Source: Gammaproteobacteria bacterium (GTDB lineage Bacteria; Pseudomonadota; Gammaproteobacteria; Chromatiales; Chromatiaceae). From it: a stretch of DNA of 64,000 bases. Shown here in pieces: positions 35,962 through 44,729 of this stretch (the first letter of the stretch is position 1; every line of letters starts with the position of its first letter). The notes under the pieces are model-generated. The model was not told where the DNA came from and ran no database searches. It was given only the letters and a program-made list of their open reading frames with translations. The stretch spans positions 124,001 to 188,000 of the forward strand of contig JAGRGQ010000001.1 of NCBI GenBank assembly GCA_020445405.1, read 5' to 3'. A program made the translations under genes and the position numbers.

Positions 35962-36317
35962 GGTTAAAATCTGCTGATTAGCGGTCAAGTTGAATCCGAC
36001 AACGTGCAGGATAAATTGGTTTCATTGGATTTGAAACTGCAGTTGATCGGCCCCGGCAATTCCGGCGCCTGATTCACCAGAACCCGTCTCATAATCCCCC
36101 ACGGCAGTTTTGGTTTATGCCGCGACCCGGCGAGCGCAGTGCAGCCGATGCCACATCAGCGGGCCGCAACAGAGCCAGGTGCCGGAATCGCCCCCCCAGG
36201 GGGTTGCATCCAAAACTGCGGGGCATCCCCCGCCCATGCTGCAACAGGGTGCATCACTCTGCCGGATATCCGGAGCGTAACAGGGGTCCGATGGGTTTTC
36301 ACCGGTAAGCGAACTGT
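35962..36317. other. Intergenic region carrying repeat copy A
   Basis: About 355 bases separate nhaA from the 3' end of the large channel gene. No gene is supported. Most of the space is taken by the dispersed repeat at 36076-36206. Past it, GGGGCATCCCCCGCC near 36220 is a small self-complementary patch. Confidence 0.5.
36076..36206 (+). repeat. Dispersed intergenic direct repeat, copy A
   Basis: This segment aligns by eye with 39496-39635 in the same orientation. Shared blocks include ACCAGAACC, CTCATAATCCCCC, GCAGxCGATGCxACATCAGC with its continuation GGGCxGCAACAxAGCCAGG, and CCCCAGGGGGTTG. Spacing differs by only a few bases. No transposase or open frame is apparent inside. The two copies bracket the large mechanosensitive channel gene, and each lies upstream of a minus-strand gene. 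It may be a decayed mobile element or a REP/ERIC-like repeat. Confidence 0.75.
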
Positions 36318-39300
36318 TCAGCCGGTCTGCTCCTCCCGCCGCACCGGCAATTCTTTGATATAGACATCCTGCTGCGGGAAGGGTATGCCGATACCGGCCT
36401 CTTTCAGCGCATCCCAGATGGCGAACAGTACCGATGACTGCACCTCCAGCCGGCTGAAGCGCGCAACGTCGATGAAATACTGAACCCTGAAATTGACCGA
36501 CGAGGCAGCAAAATCGACAAGCCATACCTGAGGTGGTTTCGGGGTCAGCGAGACCTGCGGCTGCATGGTTACCGCGTCAAGAATGACCTGACGGGAGTGG
36601 TGCGGATCCGCATGATAACTGACCCCCACCAACAGCACGGTTCGCACCTCGCTGTCGGTGCGCGTCCAGTTGATGAAAGAGTTGCTGATCAGGTCCGAAT
36701 TGGGGATGATCACGTCCTGGTTGTCCCATGTGGTGACCGTGACCGAACGCATGCCGATGGCGGCAACGGTTCCCTCCCTGTCCCCGATGGTCACCCAGTC
36801 GCTGGTTCGCACCGGACGCTCCGCGAGCAGAATCAGTCCGCTGATGAAGTTGTTGGCGATATTCTGCATGCCGAAGCCGATACCGACGCCCAGGGCGCCT
36901 GCGAACACGGTGAGGCTGGTGAGATTGATGCCGATAACGTTGAGTACGACGAGCAGGCCGATGACCACCACGGCGTACTGGGTGAACACCGACAGGCTGT
37001 TGCGTATGCCGATATCCTTGATCCTGGCATACACCCAGCCGTAGGTAATCTCCCTGGCCCAGCGGCCCAGATAAAAGACCAGCAGCAGCAGCAGTATGGA
37101 GCCCAGCAGATCGAGGCTGTCGATCGAATTGTCACCGATGGTGAATAGGGTGTGGCCAAGCCAGGCATTCAGGTCGATCCCGGTGGCCGGGTCCCGCAGG
37201 AAAATCTGGTAAAGAATCCAGATCGCGGCCAGAAACAGGCCGAGGCGAAGCAGGTACTGCACCGGCTCGATCAGGGTCCTGACCCAGAATCCGGTGAAAC
37301 TGGATTTGCGTGCGATGGAGTTTTCCACACTCTTGGCAAGATCCAGAACCACTCCCCGCGCAATCATCCAGCCAATGACTACGGCGAAGAAAATGGCCAG
37401 GTAACTTCCCAATGTCCAGGCCAGATTGATATAGCCGACCAGACCGAGTAACGCCGCGGCCGCTATGGCCAGGGGTATGAGCATACCGAACAGACCGGCC
37501 AGTCGCACCCAGTGGGAGGCGCCCCTGCGCTCCAGCAGCAGTCCGTACCAGAGGTTGCGGATGCGCAATGCGAGGTAGGCCGGAGGCAGCAACAGCAGCA
37601 TGAAACATCGCTCGATCAGCTCCTTCATCGGCTGCGAGACGAACTCCAGAAATCCCAGAGCCAGCCCCAGCGTGAACAGCGAGATGAGCACGGTAAACAG
37701 TGCCACCAGACGGAACAGTCCAGGATGCGGGTCCGCGAGTCCCAGGGGTGAGTTCAGAATCCAGCCACTCAATCCGATGATCAGACGCGCCCCCAACCAG
37801 ATACTGAACAGGGTTGCGATGATGGCCAGACCGGGCGCCACGATTTCCAGCAACCAGCCGGCGATGAGCAGTAATCCACCGATCAGCAGTCCGAAACGGT
37901 TCGTTCGCACCAGGTCGCTGCTGATCAATACCGCCCTGCGCGTGAAACTCTGCTCATCGGACACGGGCGCGGGGGGCTTCAGTCTGCCCAGCGCGAGGCA
38001 GGCGGCTGTCCACAGCAGACCCAGCAGCAACAGACTCGACCAGCGGGCCAGATCGGCCTGCTGCATCGCGGCAGCCAGAGAGAGCAGTATATTGCGTCCG
38101 ATCTGCGCTATCTTGTCCGGGAGCCGGGTCGCCTCAGTGAGCAGGCCCTGCCACTGCTGCAGTGTGTTCGGCAACCTATGGCGCTCGGTAAGCCCCCGTT
38201 TCTTGCGCTCCAGGTAGGCGGCCTCCGCTTTCTCCAGCTGCGCATCCAGTGCAGTGCCGAATGTCGTCAGTTCCGTGATCCGTTTCTGGAAACGTGTTAT
38301 CAGATTGTCGAACAGGGATTCCACCTGGCGGTACTCTTTACGGCTGTCCACCTCCAGTTCGAGTCCCTTGAGAATGACATCGCGTCGCTGCAGCAGCAGG
38401 TTGTACTTGCTGCCGATCAGCAAGCGCAGCGATTCCAGCTGACGTTTGAGGCTTTCCAGCTCAACCGAAGCGGATTTCAGCGTCCTGAGATCGACAGTCT
38501 CCTCTGCAATGCCCTCGGAGATCTTATCGAATTGGCTGTTCATCCGGGCGCTCCTCAGGTGCACTCCGGTCAGGAACAGCGACTCTTCGGCTTCTGTCAA
38601 TCGGGTATCGGCGAGGTCTCTGGCGGACTGGCTGACCGATGAGTCCTCCCGCAGTCGGTTGACTTCATCGCGATACTCGGACGCTTTGGCCTGCAGGCTC
38701 TGCTGTTCAGCGATCAGCTGCTTTTCGAGTTCGTCCAGGGTCAGTTTCCGGGCCTGCTCCTGCTGGTTTCGGTAGGCATCTTTGATCGCCTCCAGCCAGC
38801 GCTCCGCCAGTTGAGTACGCTCCCGGGCCACCTGTTTGCGCCGTTCCAGCAGTTCCAGGCGGCGCTGTTCCAGTTTCAGCAGCGCCTGCTGTTCGTTCAG
38901 CCTGCTCCGGGTCTGCACGACCATCGTATCGTCCACCGCGTCCCGCGGCGCCGAAGCCATGACCTGGAGCTGATTTTCCAGACGCTGTATCTCGGCGCTC
39001 AGATCCGTACGCGTACCCTGCACCGACTTGATTGCAAGCTCGATTGACTCCTGCGCGACCTTGCGGGTATCGACGTTCAATCCAACCTGCTCCAGTTCCG
39101 TCTGATCGACCGGGCGGGTGGCGAGCGCTGAGATTCTTTCGTCGAATTGCGCACGCCTGGCAGCAAGCTCAGCCGCTTCGTTTTCGGTGGCGGCGATTTC
39201 GCTTTCCAGCAGTTGCGCGCGGTTGGCAAGCGTCTCGCCGGAAGGCAAATCGGCAGCTGGCTGCTGCGCCAACGTGAAATCGGGTGCCAACAGAGAAAGC

Positions 39301-39350
39301 ATACCGACCAGCAACAGCGTGAGGCAGCTCAAATTCAAACAACGATTCAC
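36318..39350 (-). CDS. Large MscK/KefA-type mechanosensitive channel
   Basis: This is a roughly 1010-residue inner-membrane channel with a large periplasmic part, of the MscK/YbdG-extended MscS class that releases ions under osmotic stress. A signal peptide is followed by about 400 residues of helical coiled coil (many QLE/ARR heptads) and then about eight to ten membrane helices. The typical MscS core comes near residue 800: VGIGFGMQNIANNFISGLILLAERPVRTSDWV, then EGTVAAIGMRSVTVTTWDNQDVIIPNS and the C-terminal alpha/beta domain ending in GIPFPQQDVYIKELP. I chose the GTG at 39350 because GGAGGGG lies 8 bases before it and a signal peptide follows. An ATG at 39404 would add 18 residues that do not look exported. 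Copies of a dispersed repeat lie on both sides. Confidence 0.9.
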   Translation of the reverse strand: MNRCLNLSCLTLLLVGMLSLLAPDFTLAQQPAADLPSGETLANRAQLLESEIAATENEAAELAARRAQFDERISALATRPVDQTELEQVGLNVDTRKVAQESIELAIKSVQGTRTDLSAEIQRLENQLQVMASAPRDAVDDTMVVQTRSRLNEQQALLKLEQRRLELLERRKQVARERTQLAERWLEAIKDAYRNQQEQARKLTLDELEKQLIAEQQSLQAKASEYRDEVNRLREDSSVSQSARDLADTRLTEAEESLFLTGVHLRSARMNSQFDKISEGIAEETVDLRTLKSASVELESLKRQLESLRLLIGSKYNLLLQRRDVILKGLELEVDSRKEYRQVESLFDNLITRFQKRITELTTFGTALDAQLEKAEAAYLERKKRGLTERHRLPNTLQQWQGLLTEATRLPDKIAQIGRNILLSLAAAMQQADLARWSSLLLLGLLWTAACLALGRLKPPAPVSDEQSFTRRAVLISSDLVRTNRFGLLIGGLLLIAGWLLEIVAPGLAIIATLFSIWLGARLIIGLSGWILNSPLGLADPHPGLFRLVALFTVLISLFTLGLALGFLEFVSQPMKELIERCFMLLLLPPAYLALRIRNLWYGLLLERRGASHWVRLAGLFGMLIPLAIAAAALLGLVGYINLAWTLGSYLAIFFAVVIGWMIARGVVLDLAKSVENSIARKSSFTGFWVRTLIEPVQYLLRLGLFLAAIWILYQIFLRDPATGIDLNAWLGHTLFTIGDNSIDSLDLLGSILLLLLVFYLGRWAREITYGWVYARIKDIGIRNSLSVFTQYAVVVIGLLVVLNVIGINLTSLTVFAGALGVGIGFGMQNIANNFISGLILLAERPVRTSDWVTIGDREGTVAAIGMRSVTVTTWDNQDVIIPNSDLISNSFINWTRTDSEVRTVLLVGVSYHADPHHSRQVILDAVTMQPQVSLTPKPPQVWLVDFAASSVNFRVQYFIDVARFSRLEVQSSVLFAIWDALKEAGIGIPFPQQDVYIKELPVRREEQTG

Positions 39351-39937
39351 CTGAAGATCCCCTCCGGCTTTGAATTCGCGGGTCGGACACTCCCGCCGCG
39401 TCATCCGTAAGCCGTTACCGACAACTCAAAGCCAGGTTTTGGCGCAGCGCCGATAAAACAGAAAAAGCCGGCCGCTGCGGCAATCCCTATAGACTACCAG
39501 AACCTCACTCATAATCCCCCGCGGCCGCTGCGATTTTGGTGCATGGTGCGATGCGGCAAGCGTGGTGCAGACGATGCTACATCAGCGGGCTGCAACAAAG
39601 CCAGGAGCCAAAACCATCCGGTCCCCAGGGGGTTGGAAATGCGTCCCTGCTGCGTTGCGCCGCTTGCCCGCAGTTAGTGTATTGTGCTGCACAGCGCGGC
39701 GCTGAGGGATGTTTTGTCAGGCCACCGGTTGATACCGGGCGAAACAGCAGCGGCAGGGCGGTTTTCCCTCAGGTTATTCGCCGTTGAAAGCGGGTGAGGG
39801 GATCTATCTGGCGGGCATGGACAGGTCTGCCGGCGAGATCGTCGGAGCAGATGCGGGAAACCATCTTTCTAATCTATACTTCAGGAAAAAGACCGGTAAA
39901 CAGGGGAGCGGTCGCTCCCCCGACTTGGAAATTCACC
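39351..39937. other. Intergenic region carrying repeat copy B
   Basis: About 590 bases lie between the divergent large channel gene and the cyclic-nucleotide-binding protein. The only recognisable content is the dispersed repeat at 39496-39635. Short open frames are present on the plus strand but lack family features or ribosome sites, so I do not call them. Confidence 0.55.
39496..39635 (+). repeat. Dispersed intergenic direct repeat, copy B
   Basis: This is the partner of the copy at 36076-36206, in the same orientation. It begins ACCAGAACCTCACTCATAAT and closes with CCCCAGGGGGTTG, with a high share of identical bases between. It is slightly longer (140 versus 131 bases) because of insertions in the first third. 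It lies upstream of the large channel gene's start. Confidence 0.75.
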
Positions 39938-40423
39938 ATGCAGACCCTGAAAGGCAGCCGGGTGATGACACAGCTTGGCCTCGATTATATCAGGCAGTGT
40001 TCGACATTCGGTGCACTCTCCGATGACGGGATCAGGTACCTTTTCAAGGAGGGGAGAGTCCTCCAGCTGGAAAAGGGGGAGACGCTGTTTCAGCTGGACG
40101 ACCCGGGCAATCGTTTCTATATCATCCTGAAAGGATCGTTCAGATTCTATAAACACCATCATGACAAATGCACCTATATCCGGGATCACGTCTTCGGCGA
40201 GGAGCTGGGGTTCATTGCGATGATTGCGCTGCACAACAGGAGAGGCAGCGCACATGCCGCAGAGGCTTCGATCGTTCTGGAGATCTCCTCTGCACTTTTC
40301 AATCGACTGCAGAAATCATGGCCAAAGGATTTTGGTCTGCTTCTGCTGAACCTTTCGCGAGGCATGGCACGCAGGATCCGTGAGTTGAACAATATGCTGG
40401 TCGAGCGCGATTTTGATTCCTGA
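39938..40423 (+). CDS. Cyclic-nucleotide-binding-domain protein without a DNA-binding domain
   Basis: This is a 161-residue protein made of one cNMP-binding (Crp/Fnr-type) beta-barrel. The segments RVLQLEKGETLFQLDDPGNRFYIILKGSFRFYKH and HVFGEELGFIAMIALHNRRGSAHAAEAS match the family's strand order and ligand loop. The latter differs from the classical FGExALL of cAMP-binding members, so the ligand is uncertain. The last 40 residues form the helix that would dimerise, ending AMARRIRELNNML-like. There is no winged-helix domain, so it cannot act as a Crp-type transcription factor on its own. The ATG at 39938 was chosen by family length; an ATG at 39965 is possible. It is the last gene before the isocitrate dehydrogenase and could be a redox or nucleotide sensor for that cluster, but only by position. 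Confidence 0.75.
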   Translation: MQTLKGSRVMTQLGLDYIRQCSTFGALSDDGIRYLFKEGRVLQLEKGETLFQLDDPGNRFYIILKGSFRFYKHHHDKCTYIRDHVFGEELGFIAMIALHNRRGSAHAAEASIVLEISSALFNRLQKSWPKDFGLLLLNLSRGMARRIRELNNMLVERDFDS

Positions 40424-40896
40424 AAATTTTTCCGGGAGTGCGGATGAACCCCCAAACTCCGGACATGCTGCTGCCAAAGTCCCCGATTGTTGCCCGAAAG
40501 TGTTCCCTTCGTTTTAATACAAGTCTAATATCTGCTGACCGACTTGCGGACAGACGAACAGGCAGCTCATAAGCGCACAGATTCAGAACAGCGGCGCATT
40601 CACATCAACGCCGGATCGAAACGGCAACGGGATAGCTCCTCATTTAGCTAATAAAATAATATTTTAAAATGATACGGGAGGAATTCAGGTGGAACCGATG
40701 AGTCTTACGGAAAAGATACTTTGCGCGCATCCGGTGGACGGCGGGGCGCTACGCCATGCAGGTGAGAAAGCGATTTAGCGTGCCGGATAGACTATCAGAT
40801 TGGGATTGCAGCTCTCTTTATTCGATAACTTGGATAATCCACATCAACCCGATGAGTTCGATCGGCACTCAGATTTAAAATTTTCAGGGGAAAGCA
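40424..40896. other. Intergenic region ahead of icd
   Basis: About 470 bases without an intact gene of known type. An AT-rich stretch (40650-40672) is a likely promoter area. A 26-codon frame at 40698-40778 with its own ribosome site is described separately. AGGGGAAAG lies directly before the icd ATG. Confidence 0.55.
40698..40778 (+). pseudogene. Short frame resembling the N-terminus of aconitase/isopropylmalate-isomerase proteins
   Basis: The 26-codon frame starts MSLTEKILCAHPVDGG and ends HAGEKAI before a TAG. GGTGGA lies 5 bases before the ATG. The pattern LTEKILxAH, then a short acidic/glycine stretch, then GEKAI resembles how aconitase and LeuC-type hydro-lyases begin. After the stop another frame gives RIDYQIG, loosely like the next family segment. 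Aconitase acts on the substrate of the next gene's enzyme, so a decayed aconitase gene would make sense here. The match is short and by eye; a leader peptide or chance are real alternatives. Confidence 0.3.
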
Positions 40897-43134
40897 ATGA
40901 CAGCCGAAACACCAAAAATCATATATACGATAACCGATGAAGCACCCGCGTTGGCAACCGCTTCTTTTCTCCCGATCGTGAAGGTTTTTACCGATGCGGC
41001 GGGCGTTGCCGTGGAGACACGGGACATCTCGCTCGCCGGTCGCATCATCGCGAGCTTTCCGGAGCACCTGACCGAGAGTCAAAGGCAGACGGATGATCTG
41101 GCGGAGTTGGGCGCGCTCGCCAATACGCCTGAGGCCAATATCATCAAACTGCCCAATATCAGCGCATCGATTCCCCAGTTGGTGGCCGCGATCAAAGAGC
41201 TTCAGGCACAGGGATATAATCTGCCTGACTACCCCGAGGAGCCGAAGAGCGATGCCGAGAAAGAGGCCAGGGAGCGCTACGACAAGGTCAAGGGAAGCGC
41301 CGTCAATCCGGTCCTGAGAGAGGGAAACTCCGACAGAAGGGCACCTCTCTCGGTTAAGAATTACGCCAGGAAGCATCCACATTCGATGGGTAAATGGAGC
41401 AGGGATTCGAAGTCAAATGTGTCACACATGAGCAGTGGAGATTTCCGCTCCAACGAAAAATCGATAGAGATCACCGGAGCGTCAAGCGGAAGCGCCCGGA
41501 TTGAGTTTGTCGATAACAAAGGCAAGGTCCAGATCCTGAAAGAGAAAACGCCGCTGATCGATGGCGAAATAATCGACGCGACCGTGATGAGCCGGCGTGC
41601 CCTGCGCAAGTTCCTCAAGGCGCAGATCAAGGATGCCAAAAAAGAGGGGGTGCTGTTCTCCATTCATCTGAAAGCCACGATGATGAAGGTCTCCGACCCG
41701 ATAATATTCGGCCATGCGGTCTCGGTATTTTTCAAGGACGTTTTCGAAAAACATGCCGCCGTGTTCGACAAGCTGGGCGTCGACCCGAACAATGGCATGG
41801 GCGATCTGTACGCAAGGATTGCCAACCTGCCGCAGGATCAGCGTGTCGAAATCGAAGCCGATATTCAGGCTTGTTACGCAAAGCGGCCAGAACTGGCCAT
41901 GGTGAACTCGGACAAAGGCATCACCAATCTGCATGTTCCCAGCGATGTGATCATCGACGCGTCAATGCCGGCGGCGCTTCGTACATCGGGACAAATGTGG
42001 GGTCCTGACGGCGAACTGCACGACACCCGCTTCGTGATTCCAGACGGCTGCTATGCTGGCGTGTACCAGGAGGTGATCGACTACTGCAGGGAGAACGGTG
42101 CATTCGATCCCGCGACAATGGGAAGCGTGCCGAACGTCGGGTTGATGGCCCAGAAGGCGGAAGAGTACGGTTCGCATGACAAAACTTTCAAATCACCGGG
42201 AGATGGCGTTATCCGGGTTGTCGGTGGCAACGGTAAAAAGCTGCTGGAGCATAAAGTGGAAGAGGGCGACATCTGGCGTATGTGCCAGGTGAAGGATCTT
42301 CCAATCCGGGACTGGGTCAAGCTGGCGGTTACCCGGGCCAGGGCAACCAATACCGCTGCTGTTTTCTGGCTCGACGAGAACCGGGCACACGATGCGCAGC
42401 TGATTAAAAAGGTGAAACGCTATTTGCGGGATCACGATACCGAGGAATTGGAGATTCGTATCATGTCGCCGATCGAGGCGACACGTTTTTCGCTGCAGCG
42501 AATCACCGGCGGCGTGGACACCATATCGGTTACCGGCAACGTGTTGCGTGACTATCTCACCGATCTGTTTCCGATTCTGGAACTGGGAACCAGTGCAAAA
42601 ATGCTGTCGATCGTGCCGTTGATGAATGGCGGAGGACTGTTTGAAACGGGCGCAGGGGGATCCGCACCCAAGCATGTCCAACAGTTTCAGCAGGAGGGGC
42701 ATTTGAGATGGGATTCGCTGGGTGAATTTCTTGCGCTCGCGGCATCCCTGGAACATCTGGGCAACACCTCACGCAACAACAGAGCCCTTATTTTATCGAA
42801 AACCCTGGATGAGGCGACCGGTAAATTTCTCGACAGCAACAAGTCGCCCTCCAGAAAAGTCAACGAACTGGACAATCGGGGAAGTCATTTCTATCTGACA
42901 CTCTACTGGGCTCAGGCGCTGGCCGCGCAGAGCGAGGATAAAAAGCTCCAGGAGCGCTTTTCCGTACTGGCGGCGCAACTGCAGGAGAATGAAACAAAAA
43001 TAGTCGATGAACTGAACGCAGCTCAGGGCCGGCCTGTCGACCTGGGTGGTTACTATCATGCCGATCCGGACCGCGTGGCGCAGGCGATGCGGCCCAGCGC
43101 AACTTTAAACGCGGCATTGAATGCCGTTGGTTGA
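40897..43134 (+). CDS. icd: Monomeric NADP-dependent isocitrate dehydrogenase
   Basis: This enzyme interconverts isocitrate and 2-oxoglutarate plus CO2 with NADP(H); run in reverse it is a carboxylating step of the reductive TCA cycle. The 745-residue length and lack of similarity to the dimeric type place it in the monomeric class (about 740 residues). Visible family segments are [21 protein letters not shown] at the start, [16 protein letters not shown] near 170, and [15 protein letters not shown] near 305. Further on come [20 protein letters not shown] near 380, [12 protein letters not shown] near 490 and [11 protein letters not shown] near 680. AGGGGAAAG precedes the ATG. A perfect hairpin follows 4 bases after its stop. 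Its position ahead of the ATP citrate lyase genes supports a carbon-fixation role, though direction in vivo cannot be read from sequence. Confidence 0.95.
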   Translation: MTAETPKIIYTITDEAPALATASFLPIVKVFTDAAGVAVETRDISLAGRIIASFPEHLTESQRQTDDLAELGALANTPEANIIKLPNISASIPQLVAAIKELQAQGYNLPDYPEEPKSDAEKEARERYDKVKGSAVNPVLREGNSDRRAPLSVKNYARKHPHSMGKWSRDSKSNVSHMSSGDFRSNEKSIEITGASSGSARIEFVDNKGKVQILKEKTPLIDGEIIDATVMSRRALRKFLKAQIKDAKKEGVLFSIHLKATMMKVSDPIIFGHAVSVFFKDVFEKHAAVFDKLGVDPNNGMGDLYARIANLPQDQRVEIEADIQACYAKRPELAMVNSDKGITNLHVPSDVIIDASMPAALRTSGQMWGPDGELHDTRFVIPDGCYAGVYQEVIDYCRENGAFDPATMGSVPNVGLMAQKAEEYGSHDKTFKSPGDGVIRVVGGNGKKLLEHKVEEGDIWRMCQVKDLPIRDWVKLAVTRARATNTAAVFWLDENRAHDAQLIKKVKRYLRDHDTEELEIRIMSPIEATRFSLQRITGGVDTISVTGNVLRDYLTDLFPILELGTSAKMLSIVPLMNGGGLFETGAGGSAPKHVQQFQQEGHLRWDSLGEFLALAASLEHLGNTSRNNRALILSKTLDEATGKFLDSNKSPSRKVNELDNRGSHFYLTLYWAQALAAQSEDKKLQERFSVLAAQLQENETKIVDELNAAQGRPVDLGGYYHADPDRVAQAMRPSATLNAALNAVG

Positions 43135-43137
43135 GTG

Positions 43138-43180
43138 ACGGCGAGGCACCCGTGGCCGTGTTTCACGGGTGCCTCGCCGT
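43138..43180 (+). terminator. Perfect 17-base-pair hairpin after icd
   Basis: Arms at 43138-43154 and 43164-43180 are exact reverse complements, GC-rich, with a 9-base loop, starting 4 bases past the icd stop. There is no following T-run, so it is not a textbook intrinsic terminator. It could still stop transcription, protect the icd mRNA end, or set different levels of icd and the following genes. Confidence 0.65.
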
Positions 43181-43190
43181 GTATAATAAC

Positions 43191-43219
43191 CTTACACTGA
43201 GAGATAAAAAGCCTATAAT
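43191..43219 (+). promoter_or_regulatory. Candidate sigma70 promoter for the ATP citrate lyase genes
   Basis: CTTACA (43191-43196, four of six to the -35 consensus) and a perfect TATAAT (43214-43219) are separated by 17 bases. They lie just after the hairpin and about 155 bases ahead of the small-subunit start. A second TATAAT at 43182-43187 overlaps the hairpin edge but lacks a good -35. Together with the hairpin this suggests separate transcription of icd and the lyase genes. Confidence 0.5.
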
Positions 43220-43373
43220 CCAGTCGAAGTGAAGCTGTCAAAATAACAATAAAAGCGTTACGCAAACAAAAAAACAATAAATAAGAGAGAGAAAACCGGG
43301 AGGGGGATGAGCATCTACCCGCCATACTATTTCAAAAAGCCAGACAACCAACTGTTACAGGAGCAGCGGAACG

Positions 43374-44645
43374 ATGCAGATAACAGGTATGTATTGGGGA
43401 TCGAAACTTCTCAAGTTCGTCGACTATCCAACATCGGAAGTACTGGGCCCTGAGGCCAGCGGCGACCAGATCAAGGAGCTTATCGGTCGATGGGGGGAGA
43501 TCTTCGTCAAACCGATGTTCAAGGGCGGGGTGGGCAAGAAGGGCAAGGCGGGTCTATTGGGCAGGGCAAACAATCTTGCCACCGCGATGAAGGAGAAGGA
43601 ACGGCTCTATTTCGCCGAACATGTACACAACGATGTGCGGACCAAGGCTGAGGGCGTCACGTTCGAGGGTGCGGTGCCGGCCGAATTTGAGGTCTATTTT
43701 TCAATCACCGACAGCACCAAATACCGTGCCCCGGTCATTACCATCACCCACCATGGTGGGGTGAATATCGAAGAGCTGCCGAAGGATAAGATCGCCAGCA
43801 TACCGTTCGACCCGCTGACCGGACTCAAAGGATTCGTGGTATCGAATGCATTGCGTAAAATCAATGCGCCCCAGGAGCTGGTGAGCCCGCTGGTGCAGAA
43901 TCTTCCCAAGCTCTGGGAGCTGTATCACTACTACGGCATGACCACGCTGGAACTGAATCCGATCCGGATGATGCCGGCAGGCAAAGGGCGATTGCTGCCA
44001 CTGGCCTGCGACTTCAAATGCGCTTTCGATGGAGACGACCCGAACTGGAAGCGTCTGGGTCTTCCCTCGGACCTGGATGCCTCCAGTTACTCGGATTTCG
44101 AACAGGAGGTGAATGAACTGCGCACCTATCAGGGGCAGTCCGATGTGTACGTGATCAATCCCCAGGGAACCATTACCGCGATGACCTTCGGTGGGGGAGC
44201 CAACGCGCTGGTCACCGAGCAGTTGGGCGATACCGCCACAATCTCCTCCGACTTCGGCGGCAACCCGCCTTACGAAAAGATGCACGATATTGCCCGTATC
44301 GTTTACAAGTACTGGCTCAAACAGTCCCAGGTGCTTTTCATAATCGGCGGAAAAGCCAACAACACCGATATACATGAGACCTTCCGCGCAATGGCCGACG
44401 CGCTGCGCGACCACTTCCACAATGTAGGCCCGCAACCGCTCTATGTGGTGGTTGGCCGCGGTGGACCCAATCTGATCCGCGGCATGGGTTATCTGCGCGA
44501 CACATTGGACGGTCTGGGTCTGCCGTATCAGATGTTCGGCCACGATTCCGCGATGAGTGAAGTTGTCAATTTTGCGCAATCGGTGGACAAGTGGATGAAA
44601 GCGGGTGGACGCGCGATGGTGGCCAGAGCAATGGGTATAAGTTGA
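43374..44645 (+). CDS. aclA: ATP citrate lyase, small (ATP-grasp, succinyl-CoA synthetase beta-like) subunit
   Basis: This is one of two subunits of ATP citrate lyase, which splits citrate with ATP and CoA to acetyl-CoA and oxaloacetate, the step that allows the TCA cycle to run reductively. The 423-residue protein has the SCS-beta plan. An ATP-grasp part runs from 1 to about 240 (IFVKPMFKGGVGKKGKAGLLG; MTTLELNPIRM with the Mg/ATP-contacting ELNP). A CoA-ligase-type Rossmann domain follows, with TAMTFGGGANALVTEQLGDT and FIIGGKANNTDIHETF. The length is slightly above the about 400 residues of the Chlorobium-type small subunit. CAGGAG lies about 10 bases before the ATG. The large subunit follows 84 bases later. 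Naming follows the Chlorobium convention. The pair looks like the divergent type II form reported in magnetotactic bacteria and tubeworm symbionts; that subtype call is from memory of the length and gene order. Confidence 0.88.
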   Translation: MQITGMYWGSKLLKFVDYPTSEVLGPEASGDQIKELIGRWGEIFVKPMFKGGVGKKGKAGLLGRANNLATAMKEKERLYFAEHVHNDVRTKAEGVTFEGAVPAEFEVYFSITDSTKYRAPVITITHHGGVNIEELPKDKIASIPFDPLTGLKGFVVSNALRKINAPQELVSPLVQNLPKLWELYHYYGMTTLELNPIRMMPAGKGRLLPLACDFKCAFDGDDPNWKRLGLPSDLDASSYSDFEQEVNELRTYQGQSDVYVINPQGTITAMTFGGGANALVTEQLGDTATISSDFGGNPPYEKMHDIARIVYKYWLKQSQVLFIIGGKANNTDIHETFRAMADALRDHFHNVGPQPLYVVVGRGGPNLIRGMGYLRDTLDGLGLPYQMFGHDSAMSEVVNFAQSVDKWMKAGGRAMVARAMGIS

Positions 44646-44729
44646 AAACCGCCGGCGAGGCATCAAACGGCACAACCAATCTGATTAACGGAAGCCGGAA
44701 AAGCGGCACCAGGAAAAAAGGGGTTTAAG

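Noticed and set aside
36210-36240. Transcription terminator at GGGGCATCCCCCGCC
   Set aside because: The stem is short and there is no T-run in either direction.
39536-39787. Short plus-strand frame in the spacer upstream of the cyclic-nucleotide-binding protein
   Set aside because: It runs through the dispersed repeat and its translation shows no known feature; the other repeat copy does not preserve the frame.
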